Assembly: GCA_001599755.1 (NCBI GenBank)
Contig: BCHX01000002.1
Coordinates: 4,446,330-4,510,329, forward strand
From: Gliomastix tumulicola
Taxonomy: Eukaryota > Ascomycota > Sordariomycetes > Hypocreales > Bionectriaceae
Length of the DNA: 64,000 bases
Direction of reading: 5' to 3'
The notes beneath the pieces are model-generated. The model had not been told where the DNA came from and did no database searches. It saw only the letters and a program-made list of their open reading frames with translations. The translations under genes and the position numbers were made by a program. Within the stretch, counting starts at the first letter, position 1. Every line of letters begins with the position of its first letter. Below, piece by piece: positions 1 through 10,750 of this stretch.

Positions 1-294
1 CATCATCCCGCATTTCGAAGCACAGCACGCGCGCGTGGATATTTTCCAGACAGAGCTTTCTGCTATTTCCCGCAGCTTTTCCATATTCCGGGCCCTGCTT
101 CACTCGACGCTAGCATATGTAGGTCATTTCTTTTTTCGCCCCTCGTCTACGGTCCACAGACCCCTCTTCGACTCTGGTGACGCCGCTCGTGTCCTCGGAG
201 CTCTGCTCTCTCTCTGGCCAAGGTTTTCTTTGCTGACCTTCTCCGCGCGCAGATTTCTGAATAGTCATTCTTCAGAATTTCCACAGCATTCACC
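1..294 (+). promoter_or_regulatory. 5' leader/promoter of the RanBP1 gene
   Basis: There is no gene in this stretch. It is a pyrimidine-rich upstream region that ends in the CACC context directly before the ATG at 295. It presumably holds the proximal promoter and 5' UTR of the RanBP1 gene; no TATA box is obvious. Confidence 0.45.
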
Positions 295-1310
295 ATGTCT
301 TCTACCGACGCCACCGAGCCCAAGGTCGAGGAGACCAAGCCCGCCGAGACGACCGAGGTATGCCTGGCACGAACCGAGCTACAATAGACGGTGGAAGGAG
401 AGGCGGGACCGCCTCGACGTTGTGCGGTTCTGTTCAGCTCGCTAATACGACTCGATACATAGGCTCCTGCTACTGAGGAGAAGCCCGTCACCTCGTCGGC
501 CGTGTTCTCCATGTTCGGCGGTGGTGCCAAGAAGGAGAAAAAGGAGGACGAGGACCGCGGTGACGTCTCTGGCAGCGCCAAGGCTCAGCGTGAAGCTGCT
601 GCCGCTGCCAAGGAGGATGTAAGCGTTCCCTGAAGACACCTTTCTTCGCCCTGAGCTCAGCTCTGCTTGCTGGACGCAACTACTGACTAACGACGACAAC
701 AGGACGAGGCCGCCCCTGAGTCCGAGGATGTTCACTTCGAGCCCGTCATCAAGCTGACGGAGAAGGTCGAGACCAAGACCAACGAGGAGGCTGAGGAGCA
801 GCTCTTCAAGATGCGCGCCAAGCTGTTCAAGTTCGTCAAGGAGTCGAGCGAGTGGAAGGAGCGCGGCACTGGAGACGTCCGGCTGCTTAAGCACAAGGAG
901 AACGGCAAGACGCGCCTGGTCATGCGCCGTGACAAGACGCTCAAGGTCTGCGCCAACCACTACATTGTCCCCGAGATGAAGCTGTCCCCCAACGTCGGCT
1001 CCGACCGATCCTGGGTGTGGAACGCTGCCGCCGACGTTAGCGAGGGCGAGCCTGAGGCTGTTACTCTGGCCATCCGCTTCGCCAACTCTGACAGTGAGTT
1101 AACTGCTATTACTCCAGCTTGCTGGGCAAAACCAAACCACGGACTGCCTTTGTGTGTTCTTATACTGACCCCATTGCAGACGCCAACCAGTTCAAGGATG
1201 CTTTCATCAAGGCCCAGAAGGAGAACGAGGAGATCTTCAAGAAGTCCGACGAGACCCCCGCGCCCGCCGTTGAGGCTCCTGTCGCCGAGGAGACCGCCGA
1301 GGCTGCTTAA
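295..1310 (+). CDS. yrb1: Ran-specific GTPase-activating protein 1 (RanBP1/Yrb1)
   Basis: Exons 295-357, 463-618, 703-1093 and 1180-1310 join to a 246-residue protein; all introns are GT-AG and the frame closes at TAA 1308-1310. A charged Glu/Lys/Ala-rich N-terminus (about 1-75) precedes one Ran-binding domain (about 80-215). That domain carries family hallmarks such as the EDVHFEPVI entry strand, FKFVKESSEWKERGTGDVRLL, and an ETLAIRFANSD-like end interrupted by the last intron. RanBP1 proteins bind RanGTP in the cytoplasm and, with RanGAP, release it from exported karyopherin complexes. The acidic/Ala-rich tail (EAPVAEETAEAA) is typical of fungal members. The start is fixed by the good CACCATG context and the acidic N-terminus. 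The family assignment is secure; only the first short exon rests on splice consensus alone. Confidence 0.93.
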
Positions 1311-3487
1311 ATGGACAAAGGACGAGGAATCATCGGACACATAGCTCAGCTGCCGACCTTTGGACTCGACATGTCAACAACGAAATGAAGAAAGGATTGT
1401 CACCAATCTCGCCCTCGACCATCGCCAGAGTCCCGTGTCCATTCCCAGCCCTAGAGCGGGCTGCAATGAACCGAGCCCATGCGCTTTCCCAACCCCATCA
1501 ACCCCTACCTACTACCCCCATGCCCAATCACCACCACCCTCACATCCCATCATACCGCGCATGGAAATCAAGTGCAAGACCCCCTTCCCCCAGAGACACA
1601 TCACCCATATCGACACACTGTCTTCGATGAGAAGATCCTAGTTGGAGGTAGAACGATTGTGATCGAACGAACGCTCACGAAAGAAAGTCGATGGCACCCT
1701 TGACAGGGGGGCCGGCTTGGCAGGCATCAAGTGATGCTTGAGAACTTGTCCCAAGCAAAACATGTTAAATAAAGAATGAAGGTCTTCTCACACGAGTCCT
1801 GAATTAGATTCCCCAGAACACTCTTCTAGCAAGGGAGGAACAATACGAATGACGCTTCACTCCGCTGTCCGCGTGTCCGGGTTTGAGATGTGTGCAACCT
1901 GCAGCTTCGTAGCCTGACTGTGTGACATGTTCGTGAGCTTAGACCCAACCAACCACACAGACCTGACTTAGGTACGGCTTGTAGTTGTGGAACAATGACG
2001 GCCCAACCGCATGCATGTGAGGTTGGGGCCAACAGGAGCTCGGCATGGTGATCAAGCCCCGATGCTCCCAAGTTACGTACCTCCGCGCCCCCCACACGGA
2101 ATTTGAAGCACGCCGGAGAACCCAACGCGGCGTCTGTATCGACACGGCTGGGTTCTAGCATTGCAGAAGAAACGTGATTTCCGGGACGCCATGTGCATCG
2201 TGATGGAATGAAAACCTTCCATTGTTTCCAGGTGATGTGGTGTGTATTTTTAGCAGGCTGGTTAGCAGATACGTATTCGGTGTCGCCCTTTTTGCTGGTA
2301 ACGGGACCGATGGATCTCTCAAACTTTCAGCACTGGCGTGCTTTACGGGGGGCTGGCAGGGCGAGGTACCTCCCTTTGGCCAATTGGTGCAGAGAGACTT
2401 TGGGTCAGGCAACGGCAGGGCAAAGGGCCAAAAAAGACACAGGCAGCTGCTACTGGAGCTGGAGGCAGACAAACTCGAACTCGGCCACGTCGGTCCACCG
2501 TCAATCCCACCTGCAGGGAAGTTTTCCCCTTCCCAAGGACCTCTCTCTCTCTTTCCTCGGCGAGAAGGCAGCTTCTTACCTTACTCAGACCCAGCTCTTG
2601 ATCCAAAACCTCACCCTCACAGCCCCCCCCCGTCATTGGAGTAATTAATATCTCTTTCTTCCTCTCTCATTCCCATTCTTAATCGACTTCCCCCCATTAT
2701 ATACATATTATCTTTTTTTTCTTCGTTTTGGTGTCGCCTTTGCTTCGTTTTCCCTGCTGTCGGATCGGGCTATAATCGTTATTCCCCCCCCCTTAAAAAG
2801 GAGCGGTAGGCAAGCAATTGCCGTGTACGACAGACGCGTATTGGACCAGGAGGGAGAAAAAAGATCCCGTCGAACGGCTTCAGAAGAAGTGAGGGATCGG
2901 AAAGGGACTGTGTAAGAGAGGAACGACTGTGCGCATTTCACGATGCTTGTCGAAGTAAGTCTGCGAGCTGCGCTTTTCACACACTGGACCACCTCTTCCC
3001 AAATTTTTTTTTTCACACCCATCAATTCATGGTTGATTCGGGATGCGGATTTTGGGGTGGTGGTAATGACGATGTTTGGGATCAAGGCGTCCGTTTGTCA
3101 CGGCCAGACAAACAGGCGACGGACGGGAAGCTGCTGGCGAGGGCGCGCGCAGGACGCGATTCTTCTCTCTTCTTCTTCTTCTTCTTCCTCTTCTTCCTCC
3201 CCGTGCGTGTTTCTGGTGGTGGCAGCTGCTAGCAAGTGCTTGCGCATCGTGATTCTCATCATCCACGATTCCCGTGATCTTTTTTATTCTGCACAGCCTT
3301 CACGTTACTAGTCTTCCCTATATTTCCGTCGCCAGTTCACAGTCTCGATTCGATAGGCGGCATTCTGGCCCAGGCGAACCCCGTTTATCGTTTTGAGGCT
3401 CTAGCGACCTCCGTCACCACTGACTCTGCGCGTGCGCACACACCACCATTTTACTACCACCGCCCGCATGCTTCGCCGCCAGCCACC
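1311..3487. other. Intergenic: yrb1 3' UTR and taf14 upstream region
   Basis: I see no protein gene in these 2.2 kb. The left part is the 3' UTR of the RanBP1 gene. The right part is probably the leader of taf14: a strong donor (GTAAGT at 2955) sits in a purine-rich transcribed-looking stretch, so a 5'-UTR intron ending near 3300 is plausible but its acceptor is not clear. A GGTACC word lies at 2365-2370 and a TTC/TCC tract near 3165-3200. Confidence 0.5.
1768..1773 (+). terminator. Putative poly(A) signal AATAAA for yrb1
   Basis: A perfect AATAAA lies 458 nt downstream of the yrb1 stop codon on the same strand. It would imply a rather long 3' UTR, and fungal poly(A) signals are often degenerate, so a nearer site may be used instead. 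Confidence 0.35.
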
Positions 3488-4638
3488 ATGGCTCGCACAA
3501 TGAGGAATGCCGTGCGCAAGAAGGACGATGACAAGAAGACTGACGAACGGGTCATCCAGAGGAAAATCAGAGTTGTCACCGAACAGCATGTTATGTACGT
3601 GAGCCCGCGCGCGGCTGGCAACAGTTGCAGCTGCAGCTGCACGCCTCTCCGCCGCCGAACTGTCACCACCCGAGCTGCCCTGCACGCGGTTCGGGATATG
3701 GGAGCTCTTGTTTGCTAACATGGATGGCCTCTTCCGCGCCGCCAATTGCTACACAGAGACAAACCACCCGTCGAAGGGTTCCCGATGCGCGAATGGAGCA
3801 TGAAGGTGTTTGTTCTGGACCAGGATGGCAACCAGCACCCGGCCGACGTCTTCCAGAAGGTCGTCTACAACCTGCATCCCACCTTTGAGAATCCCGTGCA
3901 AAGTTGGTCTCCCCCCCCCCTTCACGCCCTCCGCGCTGCTGCTGAGCTCCTCTAACGTCCTCTGCCAAACACACAGCTTTCACGGAAGCGCCGTTCCTCT
4001 GCAGCAACGAAGGATGGGGCGAATTCGAAATCGTCATCGACCTCTACACGACCGAGAAGACCAAGCTCACCCCCATCATCCAGGACCTCAACTTCCAGAA
4101 GGAAGAGTACGGGTCCACACACAGCGTTACCTTCAAGAACCCCTCCCAGGCGCTGCAGGAGAAGCTGCGCGAGACCGGGCCCCTGCCTAACGACGAGGAC
4201 CGATCTAAGAAGAAGAGCCTGGGCAGCGTAGGCAGCAAGAAGGCCAGCCAGAAATACGACTACGAGAAAGTCGCCGAGGCGCTGCAGAAGCTCGAGGAGG
4301 AGGACTTACTCAAGGTGATCCAGATGATCAACGAGGGCAAGGGGCCCGAGACGTATATAAGGAGTGACATTGAAGGTGAGTTCTCGGACAAGACGGTCCT
4401 CGCTTCTTTCCCCCTCTTTAAGCTTCTTCGCCCTGATGCTAATAGTGGACAACTTGCTTGAAGCTGGAGAGTTCTCTATCGATCTATACACGATGCCCGA
4501 CTCGCTTACCAACAAGCTGTGGGAGTTCTTCGTAAGTGGAGTCATCCCCCAAGCTGGCGTCGAGCCTAGCACTCCTTACGTCTTACGGAGATGTACTGAC
4601 AACAATTTGAACAGTCCAAGCGGGGGCTCATCACTTAG
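3488..4638 (+). CDS. taf14: YEATS-domain protein Taf14 (TFIID/SWI-SNF/INO80 subunit)
   Basis: Five exons (3488-3594, 3757-3902, 3977-4375, 4446-4531, 4615-4638) give 253 residues, close to the 244 of yeast Taf14. An N-terminal YEATS domain (about 20-150) includes the PPVEGFPMREWS and NLHPTFENPVQTFTEAPF stretches. It also has GWGEF with Trp98, matching the Trp of the aromatic acyl-lysine pocket. A charged linker leads to a C-terminal ET-like domain (about 185-250, with GEFSIDLYTMPDSLTNKLWEFF). Taf14 is a shared subunit of TFIID, TFIIF and several chromatin remodellers, and reads crotonyl/acetyl-lysine on H3. Resemblance to Taf14 rather than Yaf9 rests on the N-terminal motif order and on the ET domain in place of a coiled coil. 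Exon 4 was started at 4446 because this yields VDNLLEAGEF, matching the family. Confidence 0.92.
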
Positions 4639-4864
4639 GAGGAGGAGCAATTAGACCTCAACGAACGAATGTCATGTGCCAGCGACTCGAGGTTGTCGAC
4701 ATGGATTTGGCTTAGCCAATTGTGAACAAGCTTCTGCGACAATCGATCGTCGCGACTCGGCCTGCGATATCGAATGGCGAACACGCTTCCAACACCCCGA
4801 TGTCTTTAACCGGACGCACCAGACGATTCGTCACGTTCTGCACACTGTTTTCGAGACGCGATGG

Positions 4865-4870
4865 AATAAA
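4865..4870 (+). terminator. Putative poly(A) signal AATAAA for taf14
   Basis: A perfect AATAAA lies 227 nt after the taf14 stop codon, on the coding strand and at a normal 3'-UTR distance. Confidence 0.45.
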
Positions 4871-6144
4871 CGAGGAGAAAAAGGAGTAACAGAAAGAAAA
4901 GAAAAAAGCACTTGTACTATGACAGGAGAGGTCTTGCGGACAATAGTAAACCGTCTATGGGAATGGGGGGGAAGAGGAGCTCTGGTTTTTGGGTGCGGGC
5001 TGCTTTCTACTCTTGATTCCATTTTCTGGACTCTACGGAAGGGACGATTTTCTTGCCTGGGATCGATTTTTCTACTTGTTGTTGTTGTTGTGCCAAAATT
5101 GGGAGTTGTGTAGCTTTGGTTCTATGGGATTAAGGGTTCTCTTCTCAATCATGATCTAGGTGTCTGAACCGGTTGCACATTGTGAGGCGCATGATTCGGA
5201 GATATTGGGTAATTGTCGGGATATGGGGGCTGTATACATTCAACAAGGCTGATCGTTCGCATTGAGGCTCTACCGAAGCTGTCCAATGACATCGTATTGC
5301 GGCTTTGGGGGCCAGGGCCGTCTTGACCGATTCACAATGACCGATTGTCGTCGTGCGGTGTGGCGGGAGGTAAGTATGTAAGCTGCGAGGTCACATGTTC
5401 CACGTTGTCACTGAGAGGTGGCTGTGGAGGTCACGGGGCCGTAAGCACGTCCCAGTGGTCAGGTGTGCGAGTTCCTCTGGCCTGGGAACTGATGACGCTC
5501 GGTGTAATCCGAACCAGCGATGCAGAGGCTGCCGTTGGCTACCAGGAAACAACATTCCTCCAACAGATCCGAGCTGTCCCGTGATGGTTGCCCTGGACGT
5601 GGACCCCAGAAACAACCCCAGATTGTTGGAGGCCCTCGCTGTTTGTTAGTTGGGACCCTCTGGTGGGCTTAGCGGGGAGAACATTCTCGTGGAATTTCGT
5701 TCTGTGCCCCTCACCTACTCGCCATTGGGCGCGCCTGATTGGCTACGGCCCATGTACCCATCCCGTGCAGACCGCCTGGAAGAAGGCAGACGGGAACTCT
5801 CAGTGGGCAGCAGGGGCAGGCAGGTACTCGTATTTATTCTCATATCGAGTGCTGAATTGACAAAAATCCCCGTATGCGTGTGTCGACAAATGGAGTGCCT
5901 TACGTATTAGCTTACCTTATCAATTGCGGCGAGCTGCATAAAGTGGCAGGTACCTGGAAGTACCTTTTCGGGGGACCTGGACTGACTTTTCGAAGAGGGG
6001 AAGGAGCCAACGGTCAGTCATATCCATTCACGAAAAAGCAAGGCAACGCACGATTGGGAGGATAATCGCGGTTTGCCAGCACAGCCCAGCCCTTTTTTCT
6101 TCCCCTCGCGACCCTCTCCCTCTTTCACGGCTTAACCTGCCAGA

Positions 6145-6180
6145 CATCCATCCATCCATCCATCCATCCATCTATCTATC
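6145..6180. repeat. (CATC/ATCC)n microsatellite
   Basis: About seven CATC units are followed by two CTAT-type variants, located 315 nt upstream of the transcription-factor start codon. It is a simple tandem repeat in the presumed promoter or leader. Confidence 0.9.
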
Positions 6181-6495
6181 CCATCCCGCTGGAAACCTGA
6201 TTCATGCAGCCAACCCTGACTGAGCTCGGCCCTCGTATAACTGAATTGCCCGACAGCAACCTTGCTGAGGCGATCAGCCAACTCGACAACCCCGCTTTCT
6301 AACCGCCCCTATCCTTTCCAAAAGTCGCTTTTGGTCGGCCCCAGACGGGTTTGAATCTTCGCTTCCACCTCTCCCAACCGCCGCAAACCGAACCCTCGAG
6401 CCTCCTTCGCTGCGACCACGCCGTGGCATCTCCAAGAGCCGAAACATCTGATCTGATCTGTCGCGCTCCGGATCGGGATCCCCCCCGCCTCGGCC

Positions 6496-9400
6496 ATGGC
6501 GCAATTCGCTGCGTCTGCGACCTCGAGCCCGGCCATAAGCCAGCACTCGCAGGCCCCGTCCCAGCAGCAGCTGCAACAGGCGGGCGCGGGCGGTGCCAAC
6601 GCACACAAACGCGTCTACCAGGCCTGCATCCCATGCCGCCGACGCAAGGTCCGGTGCGACCTCGGCAGCGTCGACAACCCCAACGATCCGCCCTGCGTCC
6701 GCTGCCGCCGCGAGAGCAAGGAGTGCTTCTTCAGCGCCACCCGGCGCAAGCGGAAGACGGAGGACGGCGAGGGCAGCGACGTCGACGACTATACCGTGCG
6801 CAATGGTCGCAAGCGCGGGCTCCCCGAGGAGAACACCCCGCCGCAGATCGACCGTCGCCTCTACAGCGAGGTGCCCCTCACGCCGGGCGGCTCGCAGGGG
6901 AGGAGCCAGCCGCTGCGTCGGCCCGGCGAGGTCGACGACTCCTCTTCCTCGGCGGTCGTCGCCGCCGCCGCCGCCGCCGCTGCGAGCAAGCGGGCCCGGA
7001 CGAACAACGACTTCCCCCACGGCGCCGACGATAACCAGCAGATGGAGAACCCGGATGCCCAGACCGTGATGCGCCGCGGCGTGTACGGCCCCCACGACGC
7101 ACTCGATCTCCTCTACAAGGCCGCGACAGATACGGACAGGTTCGCGCAGCCAACTCTTCGGATGAACCATCAGTTGGCTAACGACAGCTATATCCATAGC
7201 CCCGTAAACATCGTCCACAAACGTGAGGAGAGCCGCCCCTCGATCTCGACTACCCAGCCGCCCATGTCGTCGGTCGACAGCCATATCGACCGCGTCGCGC
7301 CGCAGTTCAATCCTAGCCCTGGACGAGACCAGCCTATCGATCCGGAGCTCGCCAAGTCAGACTACAGTGCCAACCCTGGATATGCGGAGGCCATCAAGGC
7401 ATGGACCAGGTTCCGATTCGTGAGGGCTGGTTGGTTCACGCCGCACGAAGCCATTGAATACATTGACTAGTAAGTCCTCATGTGGTGGAGTGTCTTGACC
7501 GAGGACTCGTGCTAATACATTCACGATAGCTACTACAAGTACCTGTCGCCCATGACGCCCATCTCTGCGCCTACTTTCAGCAATCCGGCATCACACGTCA
7601 CTCTCCTCACCGAGGAGCCCATTCTCTCCGTCACATTGCTCACTATCGCCTCACGATACCGACAAATGCCTGGCACCGGTGGCCATTGCCGGTCTCACGC
7701 CATCCACGAACAGCTCTGGACGTACTTGCGTGGCATGATAGAACGCTGCCTATGGGGCCAAGAAGCATTCGGCGGAGGGTTCTGCGGCTCTGGCGGTTCG
7801 ACTTTGAGTATGATGGACGATTCACAGACGAGCAGCACTGCGCCCTGGCGAGGGATGCGCAAAGGCAGTCTGCGAACGCTGGGGACTATTGAGTCTCTGA
7901 TGATCCTCACGGAGTGGCACCCACGTGCGCTCCATTTCCCCCCACCTGAAGCTACAGACGAGCTTATGCTACCTGCATACGATCAAGGCCCCATGATGGG
8001 CGATGATCCAGCTCCAAATGTGGGTGCGGGTTTCGGGGGAAAGCGCCTCGAGGGTTGGCTCGAGCCTGCATGGAGGAGTGACCGAATGTGCTGGATGCTG
8101 CTGAGTACCGCCATGGGACTGGCATACGAGCTGGGCGTCTTTGACGACATCGACGAGCTGCTTAAAGACGATGCCATCACGCGGCCAGAGTACCAGGATG
8201 AGGTCTACCGGCAGCGGGCGACCCGTATCAAGAGGCTGTTACTCGTCTATACGTCGCAACTTGCTGGCCGACTGGGATGGACGAGCATGGCACCGGAGCG
8301 CGAGAGAAGGGCAGACCCAGCCGTCGCGCGAAAACGGCCGCATGCTGCTAATCCCGCTGACGCGAATACCCCTGGCACGGCCCTGTCATCTGCAGTGTCC
8401 AACTCCTTTGTGCACGTAGCTGACCAAGAGCTTGATGACAAGATCATCCATTGCTGGGTCGGTATCAGCAATGCCATGCATCTTGGAAACGACAAACTCT
8501 TCAGGTCTCGGAAACACACGACCGAGATCATCCAGTCCGGCAAGTACATCGAGCTGGTCAAGGAGTTCGCGCCGCTGCTGCAAGACTGGTACAAGGAGTT
8601 CGAACGGTTCCGCCTCCCTCCCTTCATCCGCCATATTCTGACCATTGAGTATGAGTATGTGCGAATCTACTTCAACTCGCTTTCCCTCCAGGCCGTTGTC
8701 GAGCGATGCACAAGCAACGCAGGCAACAACGGCAACGGCTCGACCAATAATAACACCCAGCTCTCGCCACAGACTATCCTCACCTATGGCAAGCTCCCGC
8801 TTGGCCAGCTCGGCGGTTTCACCGTCCACGACCAAGAGCATGTGAGGGAGGTGGTCGAGGGGTGCCGAAATCTGCTGCGGACCGTTGTCGATGGCCTCTT
8901 GCCGGGCGGCTATCTCAAGCATGCGCCGGTTAGGACGTACTTCCGTATCATCAGCGGTGCCATGTTCCTCCTCAAGACTTTTGCCCTCGGTGCTCCCCGT
9001 TCTGATGTCAAGATTAGCATTGACCTAATGGATGCGACGGTCGAGGGTCTTCGGAACTGCGTTGTCGATGATGTCCACCTGGGCATTCGGTTTGCAGACC
9101 TGCTTGAGACGTTGACGAGCAGGCTGCGCAACCGGTTCATCCAGGCACCTACTATGCAGCAGGCTTCCGGCAAGGGCCAGAGCCCGGTTCCAGAGGCTAC
9201 TGGGAACAGGAACGGGGCAGGCCAGCATCACGTGGATGGAAGCTGGGTCGGCGGTCATGCTCAGTCCCTCCGTGATGGCCTCAACGGCAACCGCCGTGAG
9301 TCATTGTCGCACTTGAACCGAACATCAACTCCCGTTACTGACATGACTCTCCCTCCAGGCCGAAGCTCGATCATGGATGACAACATCTCCGCTACGCCCT

Positions 9401-9732
9401 TCGACCTATCCACAGGGAACTTCCCCTATCCCGGCGGCGCCTCCCTCGGCCCAGGTACTCCGTCTGCTCTAGACAGTGGCAACGGGAACAACCCCTCGGC
9501 GCCCGGCGTCGGCATGGACGCCACGCTCTTCGACGACTGGAACAACCCCGGCAACGAGATGTGGTACCTCCCCACGGGCCCTGCCTTCTTCCAGAATATG
9601 GAGAGCTCGTCCGTCTCGATGACGGCCGAGGGCGTCAACGTCGGCGGGCTCGATCTGCTCGATTACATGGCTATGGACTCAAGTCAGTTCTCGAATATGA
9701 ATAACGGCGGGGCTGGCTCTGGTGGTTTCTGA
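6496..9732 (+). CDS. Zn(2)-Cys(6) transcription factor, Aro80-like
   Basis: Exons 6496-7469 and 7530-9732 encode 1058 residues. The binuclear cluster is complete: Cys44, 47, 54, 67, 70 and 77, spaced C-X2-C-X6-C-X12-C-X2-C-X6-C, followed by a basic RRKRK stretch. The long 12-residue loop (DLGSVDNPNDPP) resembles yeast Aro80, the activator of aromatic amino-acid catabolism; I infer the Aro80 relationship from this motif and the large size. The middle (about 320-720) resembles a fungal-specific TF domain. A poly-Ala run (about 155-163), Asn/Gly/Ser-rich stretches and an acidic C-terminus (LDLLDYMAMDSSQ) are low-complexity and may be activating. The 60-nt intron joins EYID to YYKYLSPMTP with the frame kept. 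Target genes are unknown; no aromatic catabolism gene lies beside it. Confidence 0.88.
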
Positions 9733-10750
9733 TGTTGATGAGCGTACTGTTTACGAATCTTTACTTTTTGTTTGGTTAAGGTGCAAAAGTTATGAGAGTA
9801 TCTGCTAGGCGTCTTCGATGTCTGTTACAGCGTCCTTTTCTTCTTCTACGAGGGGTTTCAATGGGTTGTTATGATGCTGAGAATGGACGAGAATACTTTA
9901 TCATGTACGGAGATTAGCGAATGATTGCTTGGGTCACTGCAAAGGGTCACAGAACGCGATATTAGGTATTAAAACAAAAGATTTAGCCCAAATTACAAAC
10001 ATAGAATAGCAAGCATTGAAGAGTAACCACAAGACGGCCAGCAATTCACGAGGCTACCGAATATGCAACCACGTAGAGAAGCAGTACGTCTTCGAGCTCG
10101 TTAATAACGCTTCACACCAGGTATACAACCAGCACGCGGTCACTCGTCTTCCTAGATTGGCTCTCTATCTGCGATATCTACATTCACCACCCCGTCAACC
10201 TCTCCCTCCCAAGAGGATCAGACAACAACGCAACAAAGAAGAGAAGAAAGAAGAAAAAAACGCTGGAGGAAAAAAAAAAAAGGCCAGGTTGAGATTCTCA
10301 ACACCTATATAAATCTAGTCCAAATAACTGTCTGTCTTATAAAAAGAACCCGGCTCAAATTTTTGTGTATCCGTCCCCCTCCAATCCAAATGACAAAAAA
10401 AAAGGGACAACAAATGAGCAGGCTGTAAAAGGAACCAGCATAGAAAAGAAGGGTGGAAGAATAGAAGAAGATTTATAAGCATAGTTAAGGGGAAATGCGT
10501 TTAGAAGAAGTATAGACACAAAGGGGCATGTCAAAGAGAGTATGAGAGCAGCTCCGAAATGGAGGGCTGGCTCTTGTGGAAAGTAGGGTATAATAAGACA
10601 CCAAGGAAAGAAGGAGGCTGAGGAAAGTCGTGAGGGTTGTCCCGTCCTGGTTTGTGGATGGCAAGGGAGGGAGACAGAGGGTATCAGAAGAGTCGGGGCC
10701 GCTCTCGTTTTGAGATTGAGGGAGAGCTGATCCATACGGCCAGGCCACGA
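9733..10750. other. Convergent 3' intergenic region
   Basis: This AT-richer stretch lies between two converging genes and holds both 3' UTRs. A-rich tracts lie near 10240-10285 and 10395-10405. No gene was recognised. Confidence 0.5.

Larger units (their letters stand above)
4639..6495. other. Intergenic between taf14 and the Zn(2)-Cys(6) gene
   Basis: No coding signal was recognised. The region holds the taf14 3' UTR, a GGTACC word at 5949-5954 followed by a second TACC (5961), an ATCC microsatellite, and a C/T-rich leader ending at the ATG at 6496. Confidence 0.5.

Noticed and set aside
6274..7284. 336-codon open frame on the - strand over the zinc-cluster exon
   Set aside because: It is the antisense image of GC-rich codons in the transcription-factor gene, whose complete Cys6 cluster settles the coding strand.
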